Shown here in pieces: positions 51,965-60,144 of a stretch of DNA of 64,000 bases (position 1 is the first letter of the stretch; each line of letters opens with the position of its first letter). Location of the stretch: assembly GCA_041739525.1 (NCBI GenBank), contig JBGSNQ010000111.1:61160-125159 (forward strand), read 5' to 3'. The notes under the pieces were generated by a model. The model saw nothing but the letters and a program-made list of their open reading frames with translations, did not search any database and was not told where the DNA came from. Origin of the DNA: DATJGR01 sp041739525. Lineage in GTDB: Bacteria > Pseudomonadota > Gammaproteobacteria > Pseudomonadales > Azotimanducaceae. A program made the translations under genes and the position numbers.

Positions 51965-54570
51965 GACGTTGCCGGTGCGGCGTGGTCGAACTCGACCACA
52001 CGCCACGGCGCTCCATGCAAACGCGCGCTCAATGCATCTTCGGCCGCGATCATCGCGGCATAGCGCGACGGTTGGCGCAGCAACGACTGCGGCGCTCCGT
52101 CTTCCACGATGCGACCCTGCTCGAACACCAGCACGCGCGGAAACGTCAAGGTTTCGCGCACGTGGTGGCTCACCCACAACAACGTCGCTTCGGGCCAGCG
52201 GTCGATCACATGTAGACGCATGCGCTGGCGCTGATCGGCGTCCATTCCGGAAAACGGTTCGTCGAGCAGAACGAGTCGTGCGTCGGCTCTCACGAGTGCC
52301 CGTGCGATCCGCAATCGCTGCGACTCGCCGCCCGACAAGCGGCTGCCGTTTTCGCCGATGCGCGTCGCGAGTCCTTCGGCCATCTTCTCGAGGTCGAACA
52401 CGAGTTCGCTCGCATCGAGCACCCCGTCGATCGCCGGTGTTGCGTCCGCGCCGACGCCATACACCACGTTGGCGTAGAGCTCGCGGTTCCACAGATAGGT
52501 TTCCGGATCGACCAGCGCGCTGTGCTGGCGCAGCGCCTGTATCTGCGCCGCGTCCGCTTCGTCGCCGTCGATCAGGATGCGACCGTCGCTGATTGCGTGC
52601 CACCCCGACAGCGCACCGAGGAAGCTGCTCTTTCCCGATCCGGATTCGCCGACGATCGCCACGCGTTCGCCCGCACCGATTGTCAGGTCGAGTTCGGCGA
52701 GCACCGCCTGCGAGCCTCTAACGACACTGACCTGCCGCAACTCGAGACGAACACCGCCGGTACGTGTGCTCGGCTTCGCATCGGCAGCCTCTTCCGGCGC
52801 ATCGAGAATTTCCAGCACGCGGCGCACGATGTTGTGCATCGCCGGTAACTGTTTGAGATTCGCGAGCAAGCCGCGGCTCAGCATCGGCACGAACAATGCC
52901 CAGTACGCGACCAGCAGCACGGTGCCTTGTGGCAAAGCCTCGTCGATCGCACGGAGCACCAGCGCGATGCCGCAACCGGCGAGCACGAACACCTGCACGG
53001 ATTCGAACACGGTTGCGACGCGCCGCAACTGGGTGGACGCACGAACCCAACGCAGCAGCAGCGCTTCGTGTTCCAGTTCCAGCGAACGTGCGGCGCCGTG
53101 CGTCCAGATCGGTTCCGTGCCGCGCAGCGCATCGAGATAGAGGTTCGAAAGTGCGCCGAGGTGGGTTCTTGCACGCAGATCACGCTCCGCCAACATGCGG
53201 AACATCGCGAGCGGCGCGGCAATGGCGAACAGTCCGGCCAGCAGCACGGCCCAGACCAGCGACGACATGATCCATGCGAGCCCGAATAGCAGCATGACGA
53301 TGCGCACGAAGTCGACGAGCAGGGTGGTTGCGATCAGCGGCGCATCTCGCAGTTGGGTAATTGCGTGGCCGCGCTCCGCCAGATCGGACACGAGACGCGA
53401 CGCGAAGTAGTCGTCGCGTATCCGCGGCAGCTTGCGTAACAGATCGGTGCGCAGACGCGTTTCGAGGTGTCGTCCCAACACTTGACTGAAGCGCGTCTGG
53501 CCGACCGTGCACGCAAGGGCGGCTGCCGACGGCAGAATGACGGCGAGCAACACCAGCGCGTAGGTCCAGAGTTCGGTAGGTGCCTGAAAGCCGATGAGAT
53601 AGCGGAACACCAGCGCTTCGATCAGCGTCAGCGTTCCCATCACCGTCGCGATCACGCCGAGTTGTGCAGCGAGGTGGCGATACCCCATGCCGCGCAGCAT
53701 CGCCCACAGGCGCGGTGCGACGTTGACGCGGAATCCTCCAAGCGTTTTGCGGATGACCGGTTCGGTGGACGAAGCCTTCGCCTGGACTCCGGCGACCTTC
53801 AGCACGACCACGCCGCGCAGTTGCAACACATCGCCGGTCGCATCGGTGGGCGTCACCTGAAAGTACTGTTGCGGTACGAACTCCGGATTCTGCAGTGCTC
53901 GATCGATCAACGTTGCAGCGTCGCGTCCGCGCACGCGAGTACCGAGGCGACCCAGTGTTCGACACATCCGCAGCGCGGCGTCGAGGGTGCGAATCTGCTG
54001 CCAGTCGCCGCCATCGAGACACCGGGCAATCAGTGCATTCGAGATCTCGGCGTCAACCGCAAGGTCGTCGAAGCCGTTGCGCAGCGCGTGCTTGAACTCG
54101 TCGGATTGCGCGTATTCGAGCCAATCGGACGTCGCAACGTCGAGTGCGTGCTGATACAGGATCGCGTCGAGTTCGCGCGGTCGCATCCAGCAGCGGCCGC
54201 GCGCCGGGTCCATCACTTCGTACCAGCCGAACAGCGCGCGCCAGATCACGACGAAGTGCGTCAGTCCGTTCGGAAGCGTCACCACGGCGATGCACGGCAG
54301 GTTCCCGTTGTGTGGGTCGAGCAGGAAGTCGCTCGGCAACATGACCTGCTCCGCGTCGAGCCCGAAGCGCTGTGCGAGTTCCTCTAACGTATCTATTGAG
54401 GTGCCGTCGACGTCGGTCTGACACGCTTCCCGCAGGCGCGGGTAGCTGACGTCGACTCCGCAACCGTTCAACAGCGCCGTGAGCGCTGCCGGTCCACAAT
54501 CCATTGCCGACGTTTGCACGACTTCCGGAATGCGGCGCGAGATCTGCGCTGTCCATTGCGCGTGATTCAG
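51961..54570 (-). CDS. C39-peptidase ABC exporter (PCAT type)
   Basis: A large exporter that would cleave a double-glycine leader and export the peptide. The C39 domain shows IPEVVQTSAMDCGPAALTAL with the catalytic cysteine, THFVVIW with the histidine and VMDPARG with the aspartate. An extra soluble region (about 150-280) precedes six membrane segments; the ATPase has GESGSGKSS, LSGGESQR, LVLLDEP and the histidine in LLWVSHH. GTG 54519 is the first standard start but would cut into the conserved RRIPEVVQTS strand. I therefore extend to CTG 54570, which has AGGGG nine bases upstream (869 residues). The frame is continuous with HlyD across one TAG. Confidence 0.85.
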   Translation of the reverse strand: MNHAQWTAQISRRIPEVVQTSAMDCGPAALTALLNGCGVDVSYPRLREACQTDVDGTSIDTLEELAQRFGLDAEQVMLPSDFLLDPHNGNLPCIAVVTLPNGLTHFVVIWRALFGWYEVMDPARGRCWMRPRELDAILYQHALDVATSDWLEYAQSDEFKHALRNGFDDLAVDAEISNALIARCLDGGDWQQIRTLDAALRMCRTLGRLGTRVRGRDAATLIDRALQNPEFVPQQYFQVTPTDATGDVLQLRGVVVLKVAGVQAKASSTEPVIRKTLGGFRVNVAPRLWAMLRGMGYRHLAAQLGVIATVMGTLTLIEALVFRYLIGFQAPTELWTYALVLLAVILPSAAALACTVGQTRFSQVLGRHLETRLRTDLLRKLPRIRDDYFASRLVSDLAERGHAITQLRDAPLIATTLLVDFVRIVMLLFGLAWIMSSLVWAVLLAGLFAIAAPLAMFRMLAERDLRARTHLGALSNLYLDALRGTEPIWTHGAARSLELEHEALLLRWVRASTQLRRVATVFESVQVFVLAGCGIALVLRAIDEALPQGTVLLVAYWALFVPMLSRGLLANLKQLPAMHNIVRRVLEILDAPEEAADAKPSTRTGGVRLELRQVSVVRGSQAVLAELDLTIGAGERVAIVGESGSGKSSFLGALSGWHAISDGRILIDGDEADAAQIQALRQHSALVDPETYLWNRELYANVVYGVGADATPAIDGVLDASELVFDLEKMAEGLATRIGENGSRLSGGESQRLRIARALVRADARLVLLDEPFSGMDADQRQRMRLHVIDRWPEATLLWVSHHVRETLTFPRVLVFEQGRIVEDGAPQSLLRQPSRYAAMIAAEDALSARLHGAPWRVVEFDHAAPATS

Positions 54571-54582
54571 TTGATGGCGCCC

Positions 54583-55827
54583 CTATGTTTGACCTTGAGG
54601 AAGGGTCTGACCTTGAGGAAGGGTCTGACCTTGAGAAAGGGTCTGACCTTGAGAAGAGGTCTGCTTCTGGGGGGAGGGTTGGACCGCGGGAGAGCCGAGC
54701 AGATTGATCAGCTTGCGCGCGAGCGTGACTTCCTCGACGAGTACGGTGGCACGCCCCTTGAGACCGTGCGATACCGCTTCATACAGCGTCGCTGTCTTGT
54801 CGAGTTCGAGGTCTACCTCGACGCGGCCGTCGCGTTCTTCGCTGCCGACGCGTGCAACACGCGCGTCGAGCATGCCGTACTGCGTCCACGGCAATGCAAA
54901 GAATTCGATGCGCGCGTGCTGATCCACGCGCACGCGTCCAGCGGCCTGCGCTGCAACGAAGTGTGATTGAAACTCGTAGCCGCGCTCCGGCACGAGCGTC
55001 ATCAGCCAGGTTCCCGGCTCTACGACCTGTCCGACCGTGAGTTGTGCGATCGCGCCGATCCGGCCTGTGAACTGCGCGTGTACGCGCGACTCCGCGATGC
55101 GGCGCTCCAGTTGCTGGATCTGCGGGCCGAGTTCGGCGATCGCGCCCGACAGCTGCGCATCCTTGCCGTCCAGGCGTGCGCGATTGCTTGCAATTTCATT
55201 GAGCGTGCGCTGTTTGGCGGCTTCTTTCTCGAGCAATTCGGCACGTTCCGCTTCGAGACTCTTGCGAGCCTGTGCGAGGTTCGAACGGGCCTCAGAGAGC
55301 GTCAGTTGATCGATCTGTTTCTTCGAGCCGAGTTCGGTGTACAGACGTTCGGCATTCTCGGCGTGCTCGATACGCGCGTGCGTTTCGCCGATGTTCGCGC
55401 GTAGTCGGTCCATCGCGCGGTCGAGTTCCTCGGCCTGGTTCGCGGCGCCGGCATCCAGCGAAGCGACTTCGCGTTGCAGCGAGTGGCGTTCGTCGGCGAA
55501 CTTGTGTGCGCGCTGACGGAGCAGGTCGAGGTCGAGTTCGAGCGGAACGGAGTCGAACTGAATCAACACATCGCCTTCGTTCACGCGATCGCCCAGACGT
55601 ACCGGGACAACGACGACCGGCTCGTGCGAGCGGCTCGTCAACTCGATGGGTTCTGCTGCGGCGACAACGCGCCCGTCAACGCTCGCAACGGACAGAGGCA
55701 GTGCAACGGTGGTTGCCAGCACGAGCCACAATGCGAAGAGGGTGACGCCGCCGCCGACGAAGAGCATTCCGGCTCGCCGCGAATCGAGAGCCAGGGAGCG
55801 CAGTGTGTTTTCGAACGAGACCGCCAT
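54583..55827 (-). CDS. HlyD-family membrane fusion protein
   Basis: A 414-residue type I secretion adaptor. One N-terminal transmembrane helix (GMLFVGGGVTLFALWLVLAT), a lipoyl/barrel-sandwich half motif (HEPVVVVPVRLGDRVNEGDVLIQFDS), a long coiled coil (about 95-235) and the second lipoyl half (GRIGAIAQLTVGQVVEPGTWLM) are in order. The C-terminus ends in hexapeptide repeats QTLPQG encoded by an 18-base tandem repeat. It is the first gene of the exporter operon; ATG 55827 gives the short cytoplasmic tail normal for the family. Confidence 0.88.
   Translation of the reverse strand: MAVSFENTLRSLALDSRRAGMLFVGGGVTLFALWLVLATTVALPLSVASVDGRVVAAAEPIELTSRSHEPVVVVPVRLGDRVNEGDVLIQFDSVPLELDLDLLRQRAHKFADERHSLQREVASLDAGAANQAEELDRAMDRLRANIGETHARIEHAENAERLYTELGSKKQIDQLTLSEARSNLAQARKSLEAERAELLEKEAAKQRTLNEIASNRARLDGKDAQLSGAIAELGPQIQQLERRIAESRVHAQFTGRIGAIAQLTVGQVVEPGTWLMTLVPERGYEFQSHFVAAQAAGRVRVDQHARIEFFALPWTQYGMLDARVARVGSEERDGRVEVDLELDKTATLYEAVSHGLKGRATVLVEEVTLARKLINLLGSPAVQPSPQKQTSSQGQTLSQGQTLPQGQTLPQGQT
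54591..54662 (-). repeat. Four 18-base tandem repeats at the HlyD 3' end
   Basis: Units at 54591, 54609, 54627 and 54645 follow GACCTTGAGGAAGGGTCT with few changes. Each adds six codons (QTLPQG-like) in frame, so copy-number change would not shift the frame. The array ends six bases from the TAG that separates HlyD from the exporter. Confidence 0.85.
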
Positions 55828-55912
55828 TTGCTTTTCGTTGCGTCGACTCGTCAGCACACACATCGAACGAACGACGTGCGCGCTGTGCGCGAAGGTTCTT
55901 GATTCGGCGGAG

Positions 55913-55941
55913 AGTATGCTGCAAGAATGAACGCGCCTCAA
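55913..55941 (-). promoter_or_regulatory. Candidate promoter of the exporter operon
   Basis: On the minus strand TTGAGG (55941-55936) and CATACT (55918-55913) are 17 bases apart, each 4/6. The leader to the HlyD ATG would be about 79 bases. Confidence 0.45.
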
Positions 55942-56092
55942 AGCAATTGGTTTGATCAGTTGGTTCGTCGAATCCGCTGCTGTTGAGGGGAAGGACACAC
56001 ACTCCTCGCTGAACCCGCACTAAGACGGGCATCGAGGGGGTCAGCGCGATAAGGGCTCTCCCCGAAGGCGGGTGGTGCGTCGCGGTGTTCGT

Positions 56093-56229
56093 GATTCGTG
56101 CATCGACATCGGTCCATGACGGATCGCGAGCGTGACAATCACAAGACGTGGAGGACACGGCATGAAGGTCAAGACGAAAGTCAAGGCTGGCGGCTTCACC
56201 TGGAGCAACTGATTCATCGACGTCGGACC
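56093..56229. repeat. Two-copy short direct repeat flanking the micropeptide
   Basis: GATTCGTGCATCGACATCGGTCC (split: GATTC-GTGC-ATCGACATCGGTCC) at 56093-56115 and GATTC-ATCGACGTCGGACC at 56211-56229 differ by a four-base gap and two substitutions. The first copy precedes and the second overlaps the end of the micropeptide frame. Confidence 0.45.
56162..56212 (+). CDS. Micropeptide with double-glycine motif, candidate exporter substrate
   Basis: Sixteen codons encode MKVKTKVKAGGFTWSN. GGAGG lies seven bases before the ATG, the best ribosome-binding site in the region. The GG after a charged 9-residue lead resembles the cleavage signal of C39 exporters, and such an exporter is encoded 1.6 kb away in the opposite direction. 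However, the lead is shorter than classic leaders and lacks their leucine/glutamate positions, and only five residues follow GG. I also recall short bacterial peptides starting with K-K-KVKAG patterns. Translation is likely; the role is a hypothesis. Confidence 0.45.
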   Translation: MKVKTKVKAGGFTWSN

Positions 56230-56536
56230 CCGCCACACGGGATAGGGTCATCCGTCGATAGAATTTGACGCAGTATCGGCTGCTCTTGCTCTGAGAACTC
56301 CGCTGGATCGACCTCGGCCGATCAGGCAGAGAAGGACGGCGAGAGCAGCCGAGTTCCTTTTCCTCGATTTCCCTCTTTGAATTCTGGTTTGAAGTAGCAC
56401 CTTCCGCGGGCGTGTGGATCCGTTAGAGCGACGCCGTACCGGCGCAAAATCTCCGGGGTTGCGTACCCTCATCGCCCCCGGCTATGTTCGGCATCGACCG
56501 GCCGTCGTTGCGGCCCGGACGCTCAGGAGCCGAACG
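56213..56536. other. Non-coding stretch before the Rieske gene
   Basis: No gene is supported here. It holds one inverted repeat with 9-base arms GGCTGCTCT (56278-56286) and AGAGCAGCC (56342-56350) and, between them, GATCG/CGATC. It may be a leader or terminator structure. An open frame extends the Rieske gene to 56414, but its codons look unlike a real N-terminus. Confidence 0.4.
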
Positions 56537-57571
56537 ATGACTGCCGCTGAATCTTCCGGACCTTCCACCCAGCCGCTGCGCAAGCGACGCTTCGCCGCGC
56601 AGGTTCCCGCCGAGGGCGATGGCGGTCTCTTCACACAATCCTGGTTTCCGATCTGCCCTTCGTATGAAGTGGCCGCCGGTCAGATCGTCGGGAAGACCTT
56701 TCTCGACGGCCGAGTGGTCGTGTATCGCGGTGCCGATGGGCGCGCCTCCGTGCTCAGTGCGTTCTGCCCGCATGTCGGCGCGGATCTCGCGGTGGGTGCC
56801 GTCGTCGGTAACGACATCCGCTGTGCATTCCACCACTGGGAATTCGACGCCGACGGCAAGTGCCTGCGCACCGGCATCGGTGATCCCGCGCCGAAGAACG
56901 CGTGCCTGTTCAAGTTTCCCTGCGTAGAGAAGTTCGGGCTCATCTGGGCGTTCAACGGCGACGAGCCCTGGTGGGACATCCCGGAGTTTCCGGTGCCCGA
57001 AGACGAACTCGCCATCGACGTGCGCTACGACGTGCCGACGATGCCGGTCGACCCGTGGGTGGTGTGCGCGAACACGCCCGACTGGCAGCACATCAAAGTG
57101 GTGCACCGGCTCGAGTTCGACCACAGCAACCTGTACGACAACATCGAGTGGACCAGCCATTCGATGCGCTACAGCTTCGCGGGCCGCATGGAGAAAGGTA
57201 ACGGCCCGGAGATCAACTACAACGTCGGAATCTACGGCACGAGTATCTTCCACCTGCATGGCACATTGAACGGACAGTGGTACGCGGTGATGACGGCGTT
57301 CGGTATGCCGCAGCCCGGCGTCACGCAGAACTATTTCGTGCTCTGTGTGAAGAAAGGCGACGGGTCGCCCGAGAGCAATCAGCAGATCAAATTCCTGCAC
57401 GATTTCCTGTTCAAACTCGGCAAGACGATGACCGACGACGACCGGCCGATTCTACACACGATCAAGTACTCGCCCGGAACGCTCACGCGTTCCGACCGCG
57501 CGCTGGCCCGTTATCTCGAAATGGTCCGCAAGTTCCCGCGCGCACACCCGTCGGCCGATTTCATCAAGTAG
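56537..57571 (+). CDS. Rieske [2Fe-2S] oxygenase-like protein
   Basis: A 344-residue protein with an N-terminal Rieske centre: Cys77 and His79 in AFCPHVGADLAVG, Cys96 and His99 in IRCAFHHWEF. The C-terminal part contains NTPDWQHIKVVHRLEFDH, where oxygenases of the ring-hydroxylating or PaO/KshA type bind mononuclear iron with two histidines and an acid. The substrate is unknown; steroid or aromatic monooxygenation is plausible. AGGAG lies eight bases before ATG 56537. RidA-like and esterase genes follow, suggesting a small catabolic set. Confidence 0.82.
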   Translation: MTAAESSGPSTQPLRKRRFAAQVPAEGDGGLFTQSWFPICPSYEVAAGQIVGKTFLDGRVVVYRGADGRASVLSAFCPHVGADLAVGAVVGNDIRCAFHHWEFDADGKCLRTGIGDPAPKNACLFKFPCVEKFGLIWAFNGDEPWWDIPEFPVPEDELAIDVRYDVPTMPVDPWVVCANTPDWQHIKVVHRLEFDHSNLYDNIEWTSHSMRYSFAGRMEKGNGPEINYNVGIYGTSIFHLHGTLNGQWYAVMTAFGMPQPGVTQNYFVLCVKKGDGSPESNQQIKFLHDFLFKLGKTMTDDDRPILHTIKYSPGTLTRSDRALARYLEMVRKFPRAHPSADFIK

Positions 57572-57601
57572 CTCGCAAACAACCACACAAAGGGGAAGAG
57601 C

Positions 57602-57997
57602 ATGGCGCACGTCAGCCAAGTGCAGCATTTCAACGAAGCAGTAGAGAAACAGCTCGGCTTTGCCGCGATGGTGCAAACCGGGAAGACGCTGCACCTTGCC
57701 GGCGTCGTGGCGGTGGACGAGGCGTTGAACGTCGTCGGTCCGGGCGATATGGCGGCGCAGGTCGCGCGCGTGTACGACATCCTGGAGGCTACGCTCGCAA
57801 AGAGCGGCGCCACGCTGTTGCATGTAGTCAACGAAATGATCTTCGTCACCGACCTGCAGCAGTTTGCGGCTGCGGGTGAAGTGCGCGCGAAGCGTTACGC
57901 GAAGTGTGCGCCGCCGGCCGCGACCGCGGTTCAGGTCACAGCGTTACTGTTCCCGGCCGCGATGATCGAAATTCAGGTCACCGCAGTACTTCCGTAG
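57602..57997 (+). CDS. RidA family protein
   Basis: A 131-residue Rid protein. The family fold is seen in LHLAGVVAVDEALNVVGPGDMAAQVARVYDILEATLAKSGATLLHVVNEMIFVTDLQQF and the C-terminal AATAVQVTALLFPAAMIEIQVTAVL. The catalytic arginine of RidA proper (usually R-P-A before the last strands) is replaced by CAPPAATAVQV, so the usual 2-aminoacrylate deaminase activity is doubtful. An AAGGGGAAG ribosome-binding site precedes the ATG. It is likely cotranscribed with the Rieske gene. Confidence 0.85.
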   Translation: MAHVSQVQHFNEAVEKQLGFAAMVQTGKTLHLAGVVAVDEALNVVGPGDMAAQVARVYDILEATLAKSGATLLHVVNEMIFVTDLQQFAAAGEVRAKRYAKCAPPAATAVQVTALLFPAAMIEIQVTAVLP

Positions 57998-58058
57998 CGA
58001 CTGCGGGCATTGCGACTAACGCGCGCAGTCGTCTGCGCGTGAAAAGCAGGAGAGCGGG

Positions 58059-59297
58059 ATGTTGATCGATGTCGAGGCAGGGCGCGGCCGTGTCACCGGC
58101 CGCTGCGATTCGGAGTTCTCTTCCGTCGGAGACGCATTCATCGAGAACTTCACGAAACGCGATGAGGTGGGTGCGTCGGTGTGCGTGAACGTGGGCGGCG
58201 AGACGCTGGTCGACCTGTGGGGCGGTCGAGTGTCAGCGGCCGATGACGCGACGGCCTGGAACGACGACACGATCTCGCTGGTGTTCTCCTGCACGAAAGC
58301 GGCAACGGCGCTGTGCGCGCACATGCTGATCGACCGCGGCGAACTCGACCTGCACGCACCGGTCGGCAAGTACTGGCCGGAGTTCGCAACGAACGGCAAG
58401 GAACACGCCACGGTCGAGATGATGCTGAACCACTCCGTCGGTCTGCCGGCGCTGCGCGAGACGGTCAAACCGGGCGGCTACTACGACTGGAACTACATGG
58501 TCGAACGGCTTGCGGAGGAGAAGCCGTTCTGGGAACCCGGCACGCGCAACGGTTATCACATGATCACGTTCGGCTGGGTGGTGGGCGAGCTGGTGCGGCG
58601 CGTGTCGGGCCGTTCGCTCGGCACGTTCTTCCGCGAAGAAGTGGCGGAACCGTTGGGACTCGATTTCTGGATCGGTCTGCCGGATGCGCATTACTCGCGC
58701 GTTGCCCCGATGATTCCCTGGTTTCCCGATGGCAGCGGTCCGCCGATGCCATTCACCCAGGCGCTGATCTCCGACCCGAACTCCATTCAGTTCCTGTCGC
58801 TGATGAATTCGGGCGGCCATCGATCCGATTCGCCCGAAGCGTATGCCGCGGAAATCGGCGGTGGCGGCGGCATCGCAAACGCGCGTGCACTGGCCGGCAT
58901 GTATGCGCCGCTGGCGAACGGCGGTGAACACAACGGTGTGCGGCTGCTGTCGAGCGACTACATCGTACGGATGCGCGAGGTGTCGGTTGCAACGATGGTC
59001 GATGCCACGCTGCTGATGCCGTCGCGGTTCGGCCTCGGCTTCATGCGCTCGATGGACAACCGGCATCGGCCGAGCGGCGCAATGGAGACCTGCATATTGG
59101 GGGCCGGTGCGTTCGGTCATGCCGGCGCCGGCGGCAGCATGGGTTTTGCCGATCCCGCCGAAGCGCTTGCGTTCGGGTATTCGATGAACCGGATGGGCGC
59201 CGGCATTCTGTTGAATCCGCGCGGCCAGTCGTTGGTCGACGCGACGTATCGCAGCCTCGGTTTCCGAACCGACGCGCCTGGCGCGTGGATCCGCTAA
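58059..59297 (+). CDS. Serine hydrolase, beta-lactamase/EstB esterase family
   Basis: A 412-residue penicillin-binding-fold hydrolase. The nucleophile Ser77 and Lys80 lie in VFSCTKAATAL (SxxK), and Tyr166 lies in GTRNGYHMITFGWVVGE, the spacing of class C-like esterases such as EstB. GAGAFGHAGAGGSMGFAD near the C-terminus replaces the KTG motif with HAG. There is no signal peptide. It probably hydrolyses esters; lactamase activity is not implied. Confidence 0.9.
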   Translation: MLIDVEAGRGRVTGRCDSEFSSVGDAFIENFTKRDEVGASVCVNVGGETLVDLWGGRVSAADDATAWNDDTISLVFSCTKAATALCAHMLIDRGELDLHAPVGKYWPEFATNGKEHATVEMMLNHSVGLPALRETVKPGGYYDWNYMVERLAEEKPFWEPGTRNGYHMITFGWVVGELVRRVSGRSLGTFFREEVAEPLGLDFWIGLPDAHYSRVAPMIPWFPDGSGPPMPFTQALISDPNSIQFLSLMNSGGHRSDSPEAYAAEIGGGGGIANARALAGMYAPLANGGEHNGVRLLSSDYIVRMREVSVATMVDATLLMPSRFGLGFMRSMDNRHRPSGAMETCILGAGAFGHAGAGGSMGFADPAEALAFGYSMNRMGAGILLNPRGQSLVDATYRSLGFRTDAPGAWIR

Positions 59298-59309
59298 ACA
59301 GCCCTCGAA

Positions 59310-60062
59310 TCAGGGCTGTCCGGAGCGGCTTCGCTCGCGTAGACGCTGGATGAAGCGCGGTACCGCCGGCGCCGTCGGGTCCAACGGTGTCGGTAGCGGC
59401 GGAGGGGGGTACACGCCCGCGAGTCTCGCGATCAGAATCGCGAGGAACAGCGCCCCCGTGAGTTGTTCGAACACGCACAACGCTCGCACCTGCCGCAACA
59501 GCGGCACGATGTCGCCGAAGCCGGTGCTCGTCAGCGTGGTGACGCTGAAGTAGAGCAGGTCATCGAACGAGGGTGTCGCAACGGTGCCGCCGACCGCGAA
59601 CGAGCCCGGCCGGAAGTGGCCCACGATTGCGTACAAGAGCGCCCACAACACGCCGATCATCAGGTAGCCCGCCGCGGCGCCATACAGCTTGTCCGATGTC
59701 ATGACGTCGCGCTGGAATACGTAGCGCAGCAGATATCCGATGGTTACAGCGTACAACGCCGCGCTGAACGCCCAGGAAAACACCAGGCGTGCTTCGTCGC
59801 CTTCGGCAATGCCGCGAACCTGAAACCACATGGACGGTACCGCCAGTACGGTCGCCACCATGAACGACCAGCGGGTGCGGCCCACCGCGGCGACCGCTGC
59901 CACGTCGATGAGCAGATTGACCGCGTTCGTCAGAATACGTGCGCGCGGTGTCGGTTCGAGCAACATCGCAACCATCATCAGCGCCAGCAGGGCGATGAAC
60001 AGGTAGAAGCACCGCTGGAAGAACACCTGGCCCAGCGCCGTACGCGCTCGCTCGATCGCCAT
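59310..60062 (-). CDS. Potassium-channel-like membrane protein
   Basis: A 250-residue protein with about six transmembrane segments. The last two flank a pore loop with the selectivity sequence TTLTSTGFGDIVPL, a variant of TVGYGD in which GFG replaces GYG, known in some two-pore and bacterial channels. No RCK regulatory domain follows; the tail is proline-rich (PPPPLPTPLDP). It converges on the serine hydrolase with 12 bases between stops. Confidence 0.82.
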   Translation of the reverse strand: MAIERARTALGQVFFQRCFYLFIALLALMMVAMLLEPTPRARILTNAVNLLIDVAAVAAVGRTRWSFMVATVLAVPSMWFQVRGIAEGDEARLVFSWAFSAALYAVTIGYLLRYVFQRDVMTSDKLYGAAAGYLMIGVLWALLYAIVGHFRPGSFAVGGTVATPSFDDLLYFSVTTLTSTGFGDIVPLLRQVRALCVFEQLTGALFLAILIARLAGVYPPPPLPTPLDPTAPAVPRFIQRLRERSRSGQP

Positions 60063-60144
60063 CTGAATACCTACACCGATGAGTAGGTCGAGTCTAGCGC
60101 CATAGTCGTCCCGTTGGCGACACGGCGAGACCCTACGACGATCG

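Noticed and set aside
54591..54662. CRISPR-like array
   Set aside because: The 18-base units are contiguous without spacers and encode hexapeptides in frame; it is a coding tandem repeat.
55927..55986. A 19-codon frame (MNAPQSNWFDQLVRRIRCC) on the plus strand
   Set aside because: Its ribosome-binding site is poorly spaced, it has no GG motif, and the likely HlyD promoter lies across it.
56210..56244. TGA readthrough of the micropeptide to give a longer IDVGP-ending peptide
   Set aside because: No selenocysteine element or readthrough context is visible; the idea rests only on the short repeat.
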